From Novosphingobium sp. 9U (lineage in GTDB: Bacteria > Pseudomonadota > Alphaproteobacteria > Sphingomonadales > Sphingomonadaceae), in contig NZ_LR732469.1 in assembly GCF_902506425.1 (NCBI RefSeq), positions 248,001 through 312,000 on the forward strand: a stretch of 64,000 bases of DNA, given 5' to 3'. The stretch's first letter is position 1; each line of letters begins with the position of its first letter. The notes beneath the pieces were generated by a model. That model saw nothing but the letters and a program-made list of their open reading frames with translations, had not been told where the DNA came from and searched no databases. Made by a program: the position numbers and the translations under genes. Below, one piece after another: positions 9,202-19,705 of the stretch.

Positions 9202-10328
9202 TGGCGTTCGCACTCATCAATGGTCGCGTGCTGGTCGACGGTGCATTTCGCGATGACGTGGCGGTGACGGTCGAAGGACCGAACATCGTCGCCATCGGCA
9301 ACGCGGATGCCGGCGTCGAACGGATCGACCTGGATGGCGCCATGCTGCTGCCGGGTTTCGTCGACAGCCAGGTGAACGGCGGCGGCGACGTTCTGTTCAA
9401 CGCCGAGCCCACGGTCGAGACCATTGCCGCCATGGGGCAAGCGCACGCCCGCTATGGCACGACGGGTTTCCTGCCGACGCTGATCAGCGACGATCTCGAG
9501 GTCGTGCGACAAGGCATCGCGGCGGTGGATGATGCCATCGCCGCGGGCGTGCCGGGCGTGCTGGGCATCCACATCGAAGGGCCGTTCATCAGCCTGGAGC
9601 GCAAGGGTATCCACAGCGCGAGCCACATCCGCGCGCTCGACGACGCCGGGCTGGAGGTGCTCACCTCATTGAAGCGTGGACGCACCCTGGTGACGCTCGC
9701 GCCCGAGCGCGCGACGCCCGGCTTTATCCGCAGCCTCACGCAAGCAGGGGTCATCGTAGCGGCCGGGCACACGAATGGCACGTACGCGCAAGTGACCGCG
9801 GCGATCCACGCCGGGCTGACCGGCTTCACGCACCTGTTCAACGCGATGTCGCCGCTCACCAGCAGGGAGCCCGGTGCGGTTGGCGCCGCCCTCGACAGCC
9901 TCGAGACGTTCTGCGCGATAATCGTCGATGGCTTCCACGTCAGCCCCGTGACCATGCGCCTGGCGATACGCTGCAAAGCGCACGATCGCTTCATGCTGGT
10001 CACCGACGCGATGCCGACGACAGGCGGATCGCAGCGCAGCTTTTCGCTTCAGGGTCGCCGCATCGAGGCGCAGGATGGGCGGCTGGTCGCCGACGACGGC
10101 ACTCTGGCCGGATCGGACCTCAACATGCTGCAGGCGGTCACCAACGCTGTGGAGATGCTGCAGGTCCCGTTCGAGCAGGCAGTATCGATGGCCACGGCCG
10201 CGCCTTGCGCGTTTCTCCAGCTATCCGCCTATGGCCACATAGCAGTGGGCAAGCGGGCCTCGATGATCGCCGTTCGCGACGGCACGGTCGAGCGCAGCTG
10301 GGTCGATGGCAGCAGCCTGCAGCTGTAG
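9201..10328 (+). CDS. nagA: N-acetylglucosamine-6-phosphate deacetylase
   Basis: Removes acetate from GlcNAc-6-P to give GlcN-6-P for NagB-II. This is an amidohydrolase-fold protein of 375 aa with the metal-site Glu in GIHIEGPF, His residues in AAGHTNGTYAQ and GFTHLFNAMS, and catalytic Asp in MLVTDAMPTTGG. The first metal motif is DSQVNGGG rather than the HxH of many amidohydrolases, as in the Q-x-N single-metal NagA class. It closes the rightward arm of the locus. A short inverted repeat (CCGGATC-A-GATCCGG, 10340-10354) follows without a U-tract. Confidence 0.95.
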   Translation: MAFALINGRVLVDGAFRDDVAVTVEGPNIVAIGNADAGVERIDLDGAMLLPGFVDSQVNGGGDVLFNAEPTVETIAAMGQAHARYGTTGFLPTLISDDLEVVRQGIAAVDDAIAAGVPGVLGIHIEGPFISLERKGIHSASHIRALDDAGLEVLTSLKRGRTLVTLAPERATPGFIRSLTQAGVIVAAGHTNGTYAQVTAAIHAGLTGFTHLFNAMSPLTSREPGAVGAALDSLETFCAIIVDGFHVSPVTMRLAIRCKAHDRFMLVTDAMPTTGGSQRSFSLQGRRIEAQDGRLVADDGTLAGSDLNMLQAVTNAVEMLQVPFEQAVSMATAAPCAFLQLSAYGHIAVGKRASMIAVRDGTVERSWVDGSSLQL

Positions 10329-10357
10329 CGCGGCAGGTACCGGATCAGATCCGGCCG

Positions 10358-10633
10358 TCAGTTCCGGCGGTGCTTGCCGCCATAGTAGGACCCGATGAAA
10401 TCGCCGATCTTCGACATCTCCGCAGCAGCGGCGACGGCGCTGTCGGCACAACAGGGCAGCGGGCCCTTGTCGGCCTCCGCCGCGCGTGCGGCCACGCGGT
10501 CGCACAGCTCTTCGATATCGGCGCGACTCAGCAGGTTCTTCTCACGCAGCAGGCACAGCAGCGTCTGGAGAATGACAAGGCTCTTGTCGCCATTGTCGAT
10601 CTGATCGCTGGCCAGCACATCCAGGTTACGCAT
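10358..10633 (-). CDS. Small conserved-looking hypothetical protein
   Basis: 91-aa acidic, mostly helical protein with two adjacent Cys (LPCC), no signal peptide and no membrane segment. I choose ATG 10633 because AGGAGAG sits five bases before it; the longer frame to 10684 has no such site. I do not recognise the family. It is transcribed against nagA and separated from the efflux operon by about 60 bases, so it is probably a one-gene unit. Confidence 0.7.
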   Translation of the reverse strand: MRNLDVLASDQIDNGDKSLVILQTLLCLLREKNLLSRADIEELCDRVAARAAEADKGPLPCCADSAVAAAAEMSKIGDFIGSYYGGKHRRN

Positions 10634-10692
10634 GGCATCTCTCCTATTTTTTTGGGAGTGTATGCCAAACGCACGAACGTGCAAGGGGTGTG

Positions 10693-12183
10693 TCAGCGCC
10701 TCGTTTGAGGCCCAGTCTCAGGTAAATCCCCCTGCTGCAGCCCGCCGCCCAGAGCCCGATAGAGTTCGATCAGATTGTTGATCCGCGACAGCCGCGTCGT
10801 CGCCAGCTGTTGCTGCGCGGCGTACGTGGTGCGTTGTGCATCGAGCGCGGTCAGGAAGCTGTCCACCCCGGCGCGATAGCGCGCGTCGGACAGGCGCGCG
10901 GCGACTTGCGCCGCCTCTGCTCGGCGAGTCTGCGCATCGATCTGCTCGACAATGGTACCGCGCTGCGCAAGCGCATCGGCCACTTCGCGAAAGGCGGTCT
11001 GGATCGTGCGCTCGTACGTCGCGACCGCGGCCTGCTGCGAGGCGCGCGCATAGTCCAGGTTCGCACGATTGCGGCCGCCGTCGAAGATCGGCAGCCCGAT
11101 CGCGGGCGAGCCGGTGTAGGTATAGCTGCCGGAGCGGAACAGCCCGCTCAGTGCCGTGCCGATGGTGCCGATCGTGCCGGTCAGCGAGATCTGCGGGAAG
11201 AACGCCGCCCGTGCCGCGCCGATATTGGCGTTCTCTGCGATCAGCTGGTGCTCTGCCTGCAGCACGTCTGGCCGCTTCAGGAGCACCGACGAGGACAGGT
11301 CCGAGGGCAGCGCATCGCGCGTGATATCCTCGCCGCCCAGCCCGCCGGGCAACTGCTCGGCCGGCACCGTGGTGCCGACCAGCAGGTTCAGTGCGTTCTG
11401 GTCCTGCGCGATGCGCGTGGTCAGCGCGGCGACATCGTTGCGCGCACCTTCGAAGTTCGTCTCGACCTGGCGGCTCTCCAGCTCGGACGCGACCCCGATG
11501 CGGAACTGCGCGCGTGTGAGGTCCAGGGTTTGCTCGAACGTCTTGAGCGTCTCGCGGGCGATCCGCAGCTGTTCCTGGTCGGACGCCATGGTCGCCCAGG
11601 CCGTGCCGATCTCCGCAATCAGGCTGATGCGGGCGGTGCGCGCCGCTTCCTCGCTGGCGAAGTATTGCTCCTGCGCGGCGCGGCTGAGGTTGCGCAAGCG
11701 GCCGAACAGGTCGAGCTCGAACGACGAGAAGCCGACGTTGGCCGAATAGATCGCAATGTCGGTGGAGAGGGACGTGGAGCCTGTGCCCATACCCACGCCG
11801 GTGCCCGCTCCGCCTGCTCCCGCCGCGCCGAGCGGGCTGTTGGTGTAAGTCGCGCTGCCATTGGCGCTGATCGCCGGCAGCTGGTCGGCGCGCTGCACGC
11901 GGTACTGCGCGCGCGCCTGCAGCACGTTGGCCGCCGCTACCCGCAAGTCGCGATTGTTGGCGAGCCCCGTCTCGATCACCGCGACGAGCCGCGGGTCGGT
12001 GAAGAAGTCCCGCCAGCCGACCAGCGCGATGTCGGCAGGCGCATCGGCGCGGGGCGCAGGATAGGCGCCACCTTGCGGGAACTGCTCTGGCGCAGCCCCG
12101 ACCGGCCGGATGTACTTGGGCGCCAGGTTGCAGCCGCCCAGCAGCGAGGCACCGGCGAGCAGGAACGCGATTCTTTTGGTCAT
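10693..12183 (-). CDS. RND efflux outer-membrane factor, OprM/NodT family lipoprotein
   Basis: Outer-membrane channel of a tripartite pump. A lipoprotein signal with lipobox LLGGC (Cys 18) is followed by two outer-membrane-factor repeats, with typical ITLTGT-like strands, helical coiled-coil barrel segments rich in Ala and Gln, and C-terminal YRALGGGLQ. 496 aa, the usual length. It is the last gene of a three-gene operon, starting two bases after the RND transporter stop. Confidence 0.94.
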   Translation of the reverse strand: MTKRIAFLLAGASLLGGCNLAPKYIRPVGAAPEQFPQGGAYPAPRADAPADIALVGWRDFFTDPRLVAVIETGLANNRDLRVAAANVLQARAQYRVQRADQLPAISANGSATYTNSPLGAAGAGGAGTGVGMGTGSTSLSTDIAIYSANVGFSSFELDLFGRLRNLSRAAQEQYFASEEAARTARISLIAEIGTAWATMASDQEQLRIARETLKTFEQTLDLTRAQFRIGVASELESRQVETNFEGARNDVAALTTRIAQDQNALNLLVGTTVPAEQLPGGLGGEDITRDALPSDLSSSVLLKRPDVLQAEHQLIAENANIGAARAAFFPQISLTGTIGTIGTALSGLFRSGSYTYTGSPAIGLPIFDGGRNRANLDYARASQQAAVATYERTIQTAFREVADALAQRGTIVEQIDAQTRRAEAAQVAARLSDARYRAGVDSFLTALDAQRTTYAAQQQLATTRLSRINNLIELYRALGGGLQQGDLPETGPQTRR

Positions 12184-12185
12184 GC

Positions 12186-15100
12186 TCAGGCTCCCTGCCT
12201 CTCGGGACCATGCGGCATATCCTGGACCGTCTCGCCATCGGGCTCGTCGCGCGCTGCGGGCTCCTTATCGCCGCCCTTGCCGAAGAGGCGCAGGACCACG
12301 ACGAAGAACATCGGCACCAGGAAGATCGCGAAGACAGTCGCGGTCAGCATGCCGCCCACCACCGCGCGGCCGATAGCGTTCTGCCCGCCTGCGCCCGCAC
12401 CGGTCGAGATCGCCAGCGGCAGGACGCCGAAGATGAAGGCGAGGCTGGTCATCAGGATCGGCCGCAAGCGCAGCCGCGCCGCTTCGATCGCGGCCTGGAA
12501 CGGCTTCATCCCGCCCACCACCCGCTCTTCTGCGAACTCAACGATCAGGATCGCGTTCTTGGCCGAGACACCGATGGTCGTGATCAGGCCGACCTGCAGG
12601 TAAATGTCGCTGTTGAGGCCGGTGAGCGCCGCCGCAGTCAGCGCGCCGATCACGCCGAGCGGCACGACCAGGATGACCGAGATCGGCACCGTCCAGCTCT
12701 CGTAGAGCGCGGCCAGGCACAGGAACACGATCAGCATCGACAAGGCGTAAAGCGCCGGCGCCTGCCCGCTCGACAGCCGCTCTTCGTAGGAAAGGCCCGC
12801 CCACTCCAGCGACGTGCCCGACGGCAGCTTGCCATGGATCTCTTCCATGATCTTCATCGCCTCGCCCGAGCTGACGCCCGGTGCCGGAGCGCCCTGGATC
12901 TCCATGGCCGGGCTGCCGTTGAAGCGCGTCAGCTGCAGCGGCGCCAGCGCCCAGTCGAGATTGCTGAAGGCGTTGTACGGCGCCATCTGGCCGTTCTGCC
13001 CTCGCACGTAGAACTCGTTCAAGTTGTCGGGCTGCAGGCGATAGGGTGCATCGGCCTGGACGTAGACGCGCTTGACGCGGCCCCGGTCGATGAAGTCGTT
13101 GACGTAGGATCCGCCCCAGGCAGTGGCGATAGTGGAACTGGCGTCGCCCAGATTGAGGCCCAGCGCCCGCGCCTTGTCCTGGTCGATTTTGACCTTCAGC
13201 TGCGGGGCGTCATCCAGGCTAAGCGGACGCACTTGCGCCAGCCGCTTGTCCTTCGCGGCCATGCCCAGCATCTGGTTGCGCGCCGCCAACAGTCGTTCGT
13301 GGCCGATGCCGCCACTATCGACGAGCTGTGCGTCGAAGCCGGTGGCGTCGCCTAGCTCCTGCACCGCCGGCGGGATCAATGCGAAGATCGTCGCGTCCTT
13401 GAACGCGGGGAACTGCTTATTCGCGCGTGCGACCACGGCCTGGGCGCGGGAATCGGACCCGCTGCGCTCGTCGAAGTCCTTCAGCTTGACGAAGGCGATG
13501 CCGGCATTCTGCCCCTGCCCTGAGAAGCTGAACCCGTTCAGCGTGAAGGCGCCCTCCACTGCTGGATCCTTGCTAAGCACCTCGCGCACGTATTCCAGCG
13601 CGCGCTCGGTCCGCGGCGCCGTCGCTCCAGAGGGAGCCTGGACCACGACGAACAGCGAGCCCTGGTCCTCGTCGGGGAGGAAGCCGGTTGGCAGGCGCCA
13701 GAACAGCAGGCCCACGCCGCCCACGATCACCAGGTAGATCAGGAGCGAGCGCTTCCAGCTGCGCGCCGTGCGCTTAACTCCGCGCTCGTAGGCTTGCGTG
13801 CCCCGGTCGAAGCGATCGTTGAACCAGCGGAAGAAGCGCGCCAGCAGTCCGGTGCCTTCGTGCTTGCTGGGGTCGTGCGGCTTCAGGATCGTGGCGCAGA
13901 GCGCCGGCGTCAGGATCAGTGCCGTCAGGACCGACAGCACCATGGCCGCAACGATCGTCAGCGAGAACTGGCGATAGATGACGCCGGTAGAGCCGCCGAA
14001 GAAGGCCATCGGCAGGAACACCGCCGAGAGCACCAAGCCGATGCCGATCAGTGCGCCGCTGATCTCGTCCATGGACTTGCGCGCCGCGTTCTTGGGACTG
14101 AGCCCTTCGGTGGTGATCAGGCGCTCGACATTCTCCACCACGACGATGGCGTCGTCGACCAGCAGGCCGATCGCCAGCACCATGCCAAACAGGGTCAGCG
14201 TGTTGATCGAGTATCCGGCCAGCGCCATTACCGCGAACGTGCCGAGCAGCACGATCGGCACCGCGATCGTCGGGATCAGCGTTGCCCGCCAGTTCTGCAG
14301 GAACACGAACATGACGACGAACACCAGCACCACTGCTTCGATCAGCGTATGGATGACCTGCTCGACCGAGAGGCGCACGAACGGCGTGGAATCGTACGGG
14401 TAGATGACCTTCACGTCGCGTGGGAGGGTCTTTGACAGTTCGCCGACCCGCTCCTTGACGGCTTCCACCGTGTCGAGCGCGTTGGCGCCGGGCGCCAGAT
14501 TGATGCCGAAGCCGGTCGCCAGCTTGCCGTTGTACTTGAGATCGAAGCCGTAGACTTCCGAGCCGAGCTGCACGCGCGCCACATCCGAGAGGCGCACGAT
14601 CGCGCCGTTCGCATTGCTCTTGAGGCGGATCGCGCCGAACTCCTCGGGCGTCTGCAGCCGCGACTGTACCGATACGGTGGCGTTCAGCATCTGCTCGCTC
14701 GGGGACGGCTGCGCGCCCAGCTGGCCTGCGGAGACTTGCGCGTTCTGCTCGCGCAAGGCCGCAGTGACGTCGGCGATGGTCAGCTGGTAGCTGTTGAGCT
14801 TGGTCGGATCGACCCAGACGCGCATCGCGTATTGCGAACCGAAGGCCTGGGTTTCGCCGACGCCCGTGATGCGGCTGATCGGGTCCAGCAGGCGCGAGGC
14901 GACCATGTCGGCCAAGTCGGCGCCGTCGTGCGTGCCGTCTTCCGAATAGAGGCCTACCACCAGCAGGAAGCTGGCCGACGACTTGGCGACGCGGATGCCC
15001 TGCTGCTGCACTTCCTGGGGCAGGAGCGGTGTCGCCGCCTGCAGCTTGTTCTGCACCTGGACTTGCGCGATGTCGGGATCGGTGCCCTGTTCGAACGTCA

Positions 15101-15374
15101 GCGTCACCGTCACCTGCCCGGCGGACGACGAACTGCTATCGAAGTAGCGCAGGTTGTCGATGCCCTTGAGCTGCTGCTCGATGATCTGGGTGGTGGTGTT
15201 CTCCAGGGTCTGCGCGTCGGCGCCCGGATAGGTCGCGTTGATCGTCACAGTGGGTGAGGCGATCGCCGGGAACTGCGCGACGGGCAGCGTGCGGATGGCG
15301 AGCAGGCCCGCGAGCATCAACAGGATAGCGATGACCCATGCAAAGATGGGTCGATCGATGAAATAGCGCGCCAT
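12186..15374 (-). CDS. RND multidrug efflux transporter, HAE-1 family (AcrB/MexB-like)
   Basis: Inner-membrane proton/drug antiporter of 1062 aa, the standard HAE-1 length. It begins [19 protein letters not shown] and contains the TM4 proton-relay Asp pair in [14 protein letters not shown], the [13 protein letters not shown] motif and twelve predicted membrane helices around two large periplasmic loops. It sits between adaptor (15381-16550) and outer-membrane factor (10693-12183) with spacings of only a few bases, so all three should be cotranscribed. The substrate cannot be read from the sequence. Confidence 0.96.
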   Translation of the reverse strand: MARYFIDRPIFAWVIAILLMLAGLLAIRTLPVAQFPAIASPTVTINATYPGADAQTLENTTTQIIEQQLKGIDNLRYFDSSSSSAGQVTVTLTFEQGTDPDIAQVQVQNKLQAATPLLPQEVQQQGIRVAKSSASFLLVVGLYSEDGTHDGADLADMVASRLLDPISRITGVGETQAFGSQYAMRVWVDPTKLNSYQLTIADVTAALREQNAQVSAGQLGAQPSPSEQMLNATVSVQSRLQTPEEFGAIRLKSNANGAIVRLSDVARVQLGSEVYGFDLKYNGKLATGFGINLAPGANALDTVEAVKERVGELSKTLPRDVKVIYPYDSTPFVRLSVEQVIHTLIEAVVLVFVVMFVFLQNWRATLIPTIAVPIVLLGTFAVMALAGYSINTLTLFGMVLAIGLLVDDAIVVVENVERLITTEGLSPKNAARKSMDEISGALIGIGLVLSAVFLPMAFFGGSTGVIYRQFSLTIVAAMVLSVLTALILTPALCATILKPHDPSKHEGTGLLARFFRWFNDRFDRGTQAYERGVKRTARSWKRSLLIYLVIVGGVGLLFWRLPTGFLPDEDQGSLFVVVQAPSGATAPRTERALEYVREVLSKDPAVEGAFTLNGFSFSGQGQNAGIAFVKLKDFDERSGSDSRAQAVVARANKQFPAFKDATIFALIPPAVQELGDATGFDAQLVDSGGIGHERLLAARNQMLGMAAKDKRLAQVRPLSLDDAPQLKVKIDQDKARALGLNLGDASSTIATAWGGSYVNDFIDRGRVKRVYVQADAPYRLQPDNLNEFYVRGQNGQMAPYNAFSNLDWALAPLQLTRFNGSPAMEIQGAPAPGVSSGEAMKIMEEIHGKLPSGTSLEWAGLSYEERLSSGQAPALYALSMLIVFLCLAALYESWTVPISVILVVPLGVIGALTAAALTGLNSDIYLQVGLITTIGVSAKNAILIVEFAEERVVGGMKPFQAAIEAARLRLRPILMTSLAFIFGVLPLAISTGAGAGGQNAIGRAVVGGMLTATVFAIFLVPMFFVVVLRLFGKGGDKEPAARDEPDGETVQDMPHGPERQGA

Positions 15375-15380
15375 GCGGGG

Positions 15381-16550
15381 TTACTTCGCTCCGCCCTGCG
15401 AGGGAGCGGAAGCCGGCCGCGCCGGTGCGTTCGGGTGCCAGGGTACCGGCTTCACGGTCGCGCCCGGCTGCGCCATCTGGCTGCCTTCCATGACAACGCG
15501 GTCGCCGGGGTTGAGGCCCGAAGTCACCAGCCAGTCGTTGCCGATCACCCGATCCGTCTTGAGCACGCGCTGCGCCACCTTGTTGTCGGACCCGACCACC
15601 AGCGTTACCGCCTCGCCGCGCTCGTTGCGGGTCACGGCGCGCTGCGGGATGAGCAAGGCATCGCCCTGCACGCCCTCGACCAGTTCGGCCCGCACGTACA
15701 TGCCGGGCAACAACAACGCGCGCGGGTTGGGGAAAACCGCGCGGATTGTCTGCGTGCCGGTGGCCGGATCGACGCTCACGTCGGCGAACTGCAGGCGACC
15801 CTCAATCGGATAGACCGATCCGTCCTCCAGCCGCAGCCGCACGCGGGCGGCACTGCCGCCGCGCGACAGCGATCCGGCCAGCAGCTGCTGGCGCAGGCGC
15901 AGGAGATCCGCGCTCGATTGCGGCACGTCGACGAAGATCGGGTCAAGGCGCTGGATGGTGACCAGCGCGTCGCCCTGCCCGGCGGTCGCCAGGCCGCCGG
16001 TCGTCACGACGCTCCGCCCGATCCGCCCGGAGATGGGCGCGCGAATGGTGGTGCGCGCCAGATCGATCTCGGCGCTGCGCACTGCGGCTTGCTGCGCGGA
16101 CACATCGGCCCGCGCCTGCTGCGCCGTGGTGATCGCATTTTCGTAGTCCTGCCGTGCGATGGCGTTGATCCGCACTAGCTCGCCATAACGACGCTGCAGT
16201 GCAGCACTGGAGGCGATCGATGCGCGCGCCCGCGCCAGGGCGGCGCGCGCACTGGCGACCTGCTGCACGTAAGGCTGCGGGTCGATACGGTAGAGCGCCT
16301 GCCCCGCCGAGACGGTGTCGCCCTCCTGGAACAGCCGAGCCACGATCAGGCCGCTCACCTGCGGGCGCACTTCCGACGTCTCGTAGGCGGTGGTCCGCCC
16401 GGCCAGCGTCACCGTCAAAGTGGCGGGCTGCGGCTTCACCTGCAGCACCCCGACTTCGGGCGTGGGCGGCGCGGCCGGCTGCTTCTCGCCCGACGCGCAC
16501 GCCGCCAGCAGGAACGACGCCAGGAGTGCTGCGCGTGATGAAAGAGCCAT
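15381..16550 (-). CDS. RND efflux periplasmic adaptor (AcrA/MexA-like lipoprotein)
   Basis: Membrane-fusion subunit linking the RND pump to the outer-membrane channel. Signal and lipobox (LLAACASG) are followed by the biotinyl-lipoyl half motifs, an alpha-hairpin, beta-barrel and membrane-proximal domain ending in a Pro/Ala-rich tail. I start at ATG 16550, which has AGGA with correct spacing, giving 389 aa; the frame continues to 16604 but would run through the operator. First gene of the operon, divergent from a TetR gene. Confidence 0.93.
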   Translation of the reverse strand: MALSSRAALLASFLLAACASGEKQPAAPPTPEVGVLQVKPQPATLTVTLAGRTTAYETSEVRPQVSGLIVARLFQEGDTVSAGQALYRIDPQPYVQQVASARAALARARASIASSAALQRRYGELVRINAIARQDYENAITTAQQARADVSAQQAAVRSAEIDLARTTIRAPISGRIGRSVVTTGGLATAGQGDALVTIQRLDPIFVDVPQSSADLLRLRQQLLAGSLSRGGSAARVRLRLEDGSVYPIEGRLQFADVSVDPATGTQTIRAVFPNPRALLLPGMYVRAELVEGVQGDALLIPQRAVTRNERGEAVTLVVGSDNKVAQRVLKTDRVIGNDWLVTSGLNPGDRVVMEGSQMAQPGATVKPVPWHPNAPARPASAPSQGGAK

Positions 16551-16584
16551 TGGTGTCCTGGTGTTTATGGCAGATTGACTTATT

Positions 16585-16600
16585 GTGAATGATCGTTCAC
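16585..16600. promoter_or_regulatory. Palindromic TetR-type operator
   Basis: GTGAATGATCGTTCAC is a 16-bp near-perfect inverted repeat (14 of 16 positions symmetric) in the gap between adaptor and TetR genes. TGAA(N)6TTCA-type palindromes are typical AcrR/TetR operators. Its position lets the regulator control both directions. Confidence 0.7.
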
Positions 16601-16646
16601 TCACATGCTGCTACTGCGAAGAAGGCAGGGCGTCAAGGGAGCATCG

Positions 16647-17273
16647 ATGTCGCATCCTTCTGCCGGACAGCCAGTCTCGGGCGCTCGGCGCACGGCCCAG
16701 GCCCGGCGCGAGCGCATCATCGCGGCCGCGCGGACGCTGTTTGCGCAGCATGGTTTCGACGGCACCGGGATGGCGCAGATCGCCAAGGAATCGCAGATCC
16801 TGGTCGGGCAGATCTATCGCGACTTCGCCGGCAAGGAGGACCTGATCGCAGCCATTGTCGAGCGCGACATCGCCGATCTGCTCGACGATCCCAAGCTAGC
16901 AGGCGCGATGGCGTCGGGTCAGGCCGACCATCTCCTGCAATGGATGCGCGCTTTCATCGGGGAAAGCCTGGACGACGACAGTCGCAAGGTGCTGTCGGAC
17001 ATACTGTCGGAGGGCACGCGCAATCCGCGCATCGCCACGATCCTGCGGCAGGCCTGTGAGCGCCTGCGTGAGCGGATCGCCAGCGCTGCGTTGATCTGGA
17101 TACCGGGGCCCGAGCAGCAGGCCGAGCGCGAGGGCCTGGCCGACCTTATCCTCACCGCATGCGGCGCCCTCCATCACCGCCAGATTTTCGGCCTTGGGAC
17201 AAATGAGGTCATCACCCGAAAGCTGGTCCAGATGGTCGAGGCGGAGATCGAGCGGCTCAGTAAAGCTAGCTGA
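16647..17273 (+). CDS. TetR/AcrR-family repressor of the adjacent RND pump
   Basis: 208-aa regulator with an N-terminal helix-turn-helix (about 17-65: ERIIAAARTLFAQHGFDGTG, then QILVGQIYRDFAGKEDL) and a ligand-binding C-terminal domain. I use ATG 16647 with AAGGGAG before it; ATG 16605 is in frame but lies against the operator with no ribosome site. The divergent arrangement and the palindrome in between suggest local repression of the efflux operon relieved by a pump substrate. Confidence 0.9.
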   Translation: MSHPSAGQPVSGARRTAQARRERIIAAARTLFAQHGFDGTGMAQIAKESQILVGQIYRDFAGKEDLIAAIVERDIADLLDDPKLAGAMASGQADHLLQWMRAFIGESLDDDSRKVLSDILSEGTRNPRIATILRQACERLRERIASAALIWIPGPEQQAEREGLADLILTACGALHHRQIFGLGTNEVITRKLVQMVEAEIERLSKAS

Positions 17274-17573
17274 GGCAGGTTGTTCGCAGGTGGCGTCGAG
17301 GAGTGACAGTTAGGATCCAGGCTGCAATCGATAGACGTGGCGACACCCGGATCAAGAAAGCCGCCGCACCCGGGTCATAGATTTCGCTTCTGTCTCACAT
17401 CCGATTTGTGCAACTTCTCCGGTAATCGGATTTACGAGATTATGGGAGCCTGAAGAGCCGAGGAACCACGGCGGGCGGCTTGACGCCGATGCGGCTGGGA
17501 TGATTGCCGCACACACGTTGAGCCTGCCTCGCCCAGGTCCGAGGCCGCAGCAGCGCAATCGAAAGATCTGTTG
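17274..17573. other. Non-coding leader before the hydroxylase gene
   Basis: No gene is supported in these 300 bases. An 8-bp perfect inverted repeat ATCCGATT (17399-17406) and AATCGGAT (17424-17431) could be an operator or small hairpin upstream of the membrane hydroxylase. I see no clear promoter hexamers. Confidence 0.4.
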
Positions 17574-18569
17574 ATGACCGAGACGATCGCAGCCGAGAGA
17601 CCGTCCTACATGGTGAGCGCGCCCGTTACGATGGGCCTGGACAACTTGCCACGGGTGCAGGGTGGTCCGATCAAGCAGGCGTTCTTCACCCACTTCCAGC
17701 CGGCGTTTCTGATCGCGATCGTCGCGTTCTACTACTACGCGCCGGACGCATGGGTGAAGCCATCGGTCACGCTGTGGATCGGCCTTGGCGTGAAGTTCCT
17801 CATGCTCGGATTCGAATGGATCAGCCCCCGCCACAAGAGCTGGCAGCACACCTGGAAGGAGCTCGCCTGCGACACCTTCTACGTCGCCATGGGCATGATG
17901 GTGGTGCGCGTCCTGTTCGCGCCGATCAGCGACGATGTGATCATCGCCTGGTTCCAGGACAACTTCGACCTGGCCAAGTTCGCCTGGTTCATGACCATGC
18001 CGCTGCTGCTGCAGGCCTTCCTGATCTCCTTCATCGGCGACTACTTCCAGTACTGGATGCACCGCGGCATGCACAACTGGTACCCGCTGTGGGTCACGCA
18101 TGCGCCGCACCACTTCGTCACCCAGCTGAACATCCAGAAGGGCGCCATCGGCAATCCGGTGGAGATCTTCCTGATCGGTCTGGGCGTGGGCGGACTGTTC
18201 GACTTCCTGCCGCGTGCCGCCCTGCTGGCCGGCGCATTCGGAATTGCCGTGGGCACGTACCAGCACTGCAACATCCGCTTCAACACGCCCCGCTGGTGGT
18301 TCAAGATCTTCAACACCACCGAGCACCACAGCCTGCACCACGCGCAGGACTATGACAGCACGCGCAGCAACTACTCGGGCACCTGGATTTTCATCGACCG
18401 CATCCATGGCACCTGCCGCGATGGCGAGGCCGAACTCCTGGGCCAGGAAGGCGGCCGCCGCATGTCGATCTGGGAAACGATGCACTACACCTTCAGCGAG
18501 CCGTACAAGCTTCTCAAGGAGAAGTTCGCGGACCGTCGCCAGATCACCAGCGCCGTTCCCGCCGAGTAA
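17574..18569 (+). CDS. Sterol desaturase / fatty acid hydroxylase superfamily membrane enzyme
   Basis: Di-iron integral-membrane oxygenase of 331 aa. The His clusters expected of the superfamily are present in order: HRGMH, HAPHH and HHSLHH, interleaved with at least four hydrophobic helices. The substrate is unknown; members hydroxylate or desaturate sterols, carotenoids, fatty acids or lipid-A-like chains. ATG 17574 follows a TTG three bases earlier, so either could serve. A GTG-initiated membrane protein lies 83 bases downstream in the same direction, suggesting a two-gene unit. Confidence 0.88.
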   Translation: MTETIAAERPSYMVSAPVTMGLDNLPRVQGGPIKQAFFTHFQPAFLIAIVAFYYYAPDAWVKPSVTLWIGLGVKFLMLGFEWISPRHKSWQHTWKELACDTFYVAMGMMVVRVLFAPISDDVIIAWFQDNFDLAKFAWFMTMPLLLQAFLISFIGDYFQYWMHRGMHNWYPLWVTHAPHHFVTQLNIQKGAIGNPVEIFLIGLGVGGLFDFLPRAALLAGAFGIAVGTYQHCNIRFNTPRWWFKIFNTTEHHSLHHAQDYDSTRSNYSGTWIFIDRIHGTCRDGEAELLGQEGGRRMSIWETMHYTFSEPYKLLKEKFADRRQITSAVPAE

Positions 18570-18652
18570 CGATGCGGACGCCTGCACCAGGCACCGGCAT
18601 AGGCCCCAAGAACAAGGCGGCACCGCAAGTGCGCCATCCCTAAGGAAGACCT

Positions 18653-19339
18653 GTGAACCTACGCGGCATCGACTGGATCTGGACGGTCAGGGGACGCATC
18701 GCGGTCGAGCCGATGCAGTCGCCCGCCGGCGCCTTCGACAAGCTCGATCCCATGTTCCACGAAAAGGGCACGAGCTACCGCGTTGATGGCGACACGCTGT
18801 CCTTCACCAAGAAGGACCAGCTGCCCCAAGACAAGATGTCCGTGTTCGACCACGGCACGCTGCGCATCTCGGACGGTACCCTTCGCTACGAGATGACCAG
18901 CCGGGCGCTGCTCGCCTGCTTCTTGGCACCGGCGCTGTTCTTTGGCGTCGGACACATCGGCGTGGCGATCGACGGCTGGCGCAATCCGCCCGAACTCGCC
19001 GCCGCCAAGGAAGCGGCGGAAAAGAAGCGCTCTCGGGTGAAGGCCGAGGACGTTCCGATGAACCCCATCGACGAGTTCCTCGGCGCCGCCAAGCCGGAGA
19101 AAAAAAAGGAAGACAAGAAGGGCGACGAAGTCGGCAAGCGCAAGCGTAAGCCGTCGATGACCACCGCGTACGTCTTCATGGGCATCTTCTTCGCGCTGTG
19201 GGTCCTTGGCCGCATTCTCGAGAACGTCCTGATCCACAAGCGCATGCGCAGGCTGCTCACGGGCGAGAGTCTCGCGCTGGCTACGGACGAGCAAGGGTTT
19301 CGCCAGTCCGGCTACCCTTCCCCGCGGCAAGCGGCGTGA
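18653..19339 (+). CDS. Membrane protein of unknown function with charged linker
   Basis: 228-aa protein starting at GTG 18653, preceded by AAGGAAG. Soluble N-terminal segment (about 1-80), hydrophobic helix at about 85-103, a long highly charged linker (KKRSRVK, then a Lys/Glu/Asp-rich run about 145-168), and a second helix at about 170-190, followed by a short tail. I do not recognise a family. It follows the hydroxylase-superfamily enzyme and may be its partner or a membrane anchor. Confidence 0.75.
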   Translation: MNLRGIDWIWTVRGRIAVEPMQSPAGAFDKLDPMFHEKGTSYRVDGDTLSFTKKDQLPQDKMSVFDHGTLRISDGTLRYEMTSRALLACFLAPALFFGVGHIGVAIDGWRNPPELAAAKEAAEKKRSRVKAEDVPMNPIDEFLGAAKPEKKKEDKKGDEVGKRKRKPSMTTAYVFMGIFFALWVLGRILENVLIHKRMRRLLTGESLALATDEQGFRQSGYPSPRQAA

Positions 19340-19705
19340 CGAGGAGCGCTGACTGAACGCAGACCGCTCGGCTGAGGGCTGATGTTGTCATTCCCACCCC
19401 GGCTTTGACAAGCCGCGAATCTCGCCGCAACCGGCCCGCCATACGGTTGGCTTCGGTGCTACCGCTACGGCTTACCCCATTACTGCATGGGCTGAGCTAC
19501 TAAAGCCGCCAAATGCCTTGGCGTCTGACCCGCACCAAAACGCACCCTTAGCCCGCATCCTTCGACAAGCTCAGCATGATCGATGCAGGAGCTCTGCCGC
19601 GGTATGAAGCATGCAGAACGGTGCCGCCGTCTGCTCTACCAGGCCTTGTGAAACTGCTGCGGCCGCCAGACCGACCGCAGCCACTGCAATCTTAAAAGCG
19701 CAGGA
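19340..19705. other. Intergenic stretch without supported gene
   Basis: 366 bases between convergent transcription units (the unknown membrane protein and pgl). Short frames lack ribosome sites and coding character. The phrase TTCGACAAGCTCAGCATGA near 19561 resembles an intergenic repeat I recall from sphingomonad genomes, but there is only one copy here, so I do not call a repeat family. Confidence 0.4.

Noticed and set aside
10810..12603. 597-codon rightward frame opposite the outer-membrane factor
   Set aside because: Shadow of the RND operon; Arg-rich low-complexity translation without motifs.
17352..18623. 423-codon leftward frame opposite the hydroxylase
   Set aside because: Mirror of the hydroxylase gene, which has the three His clusters and membrane helices.
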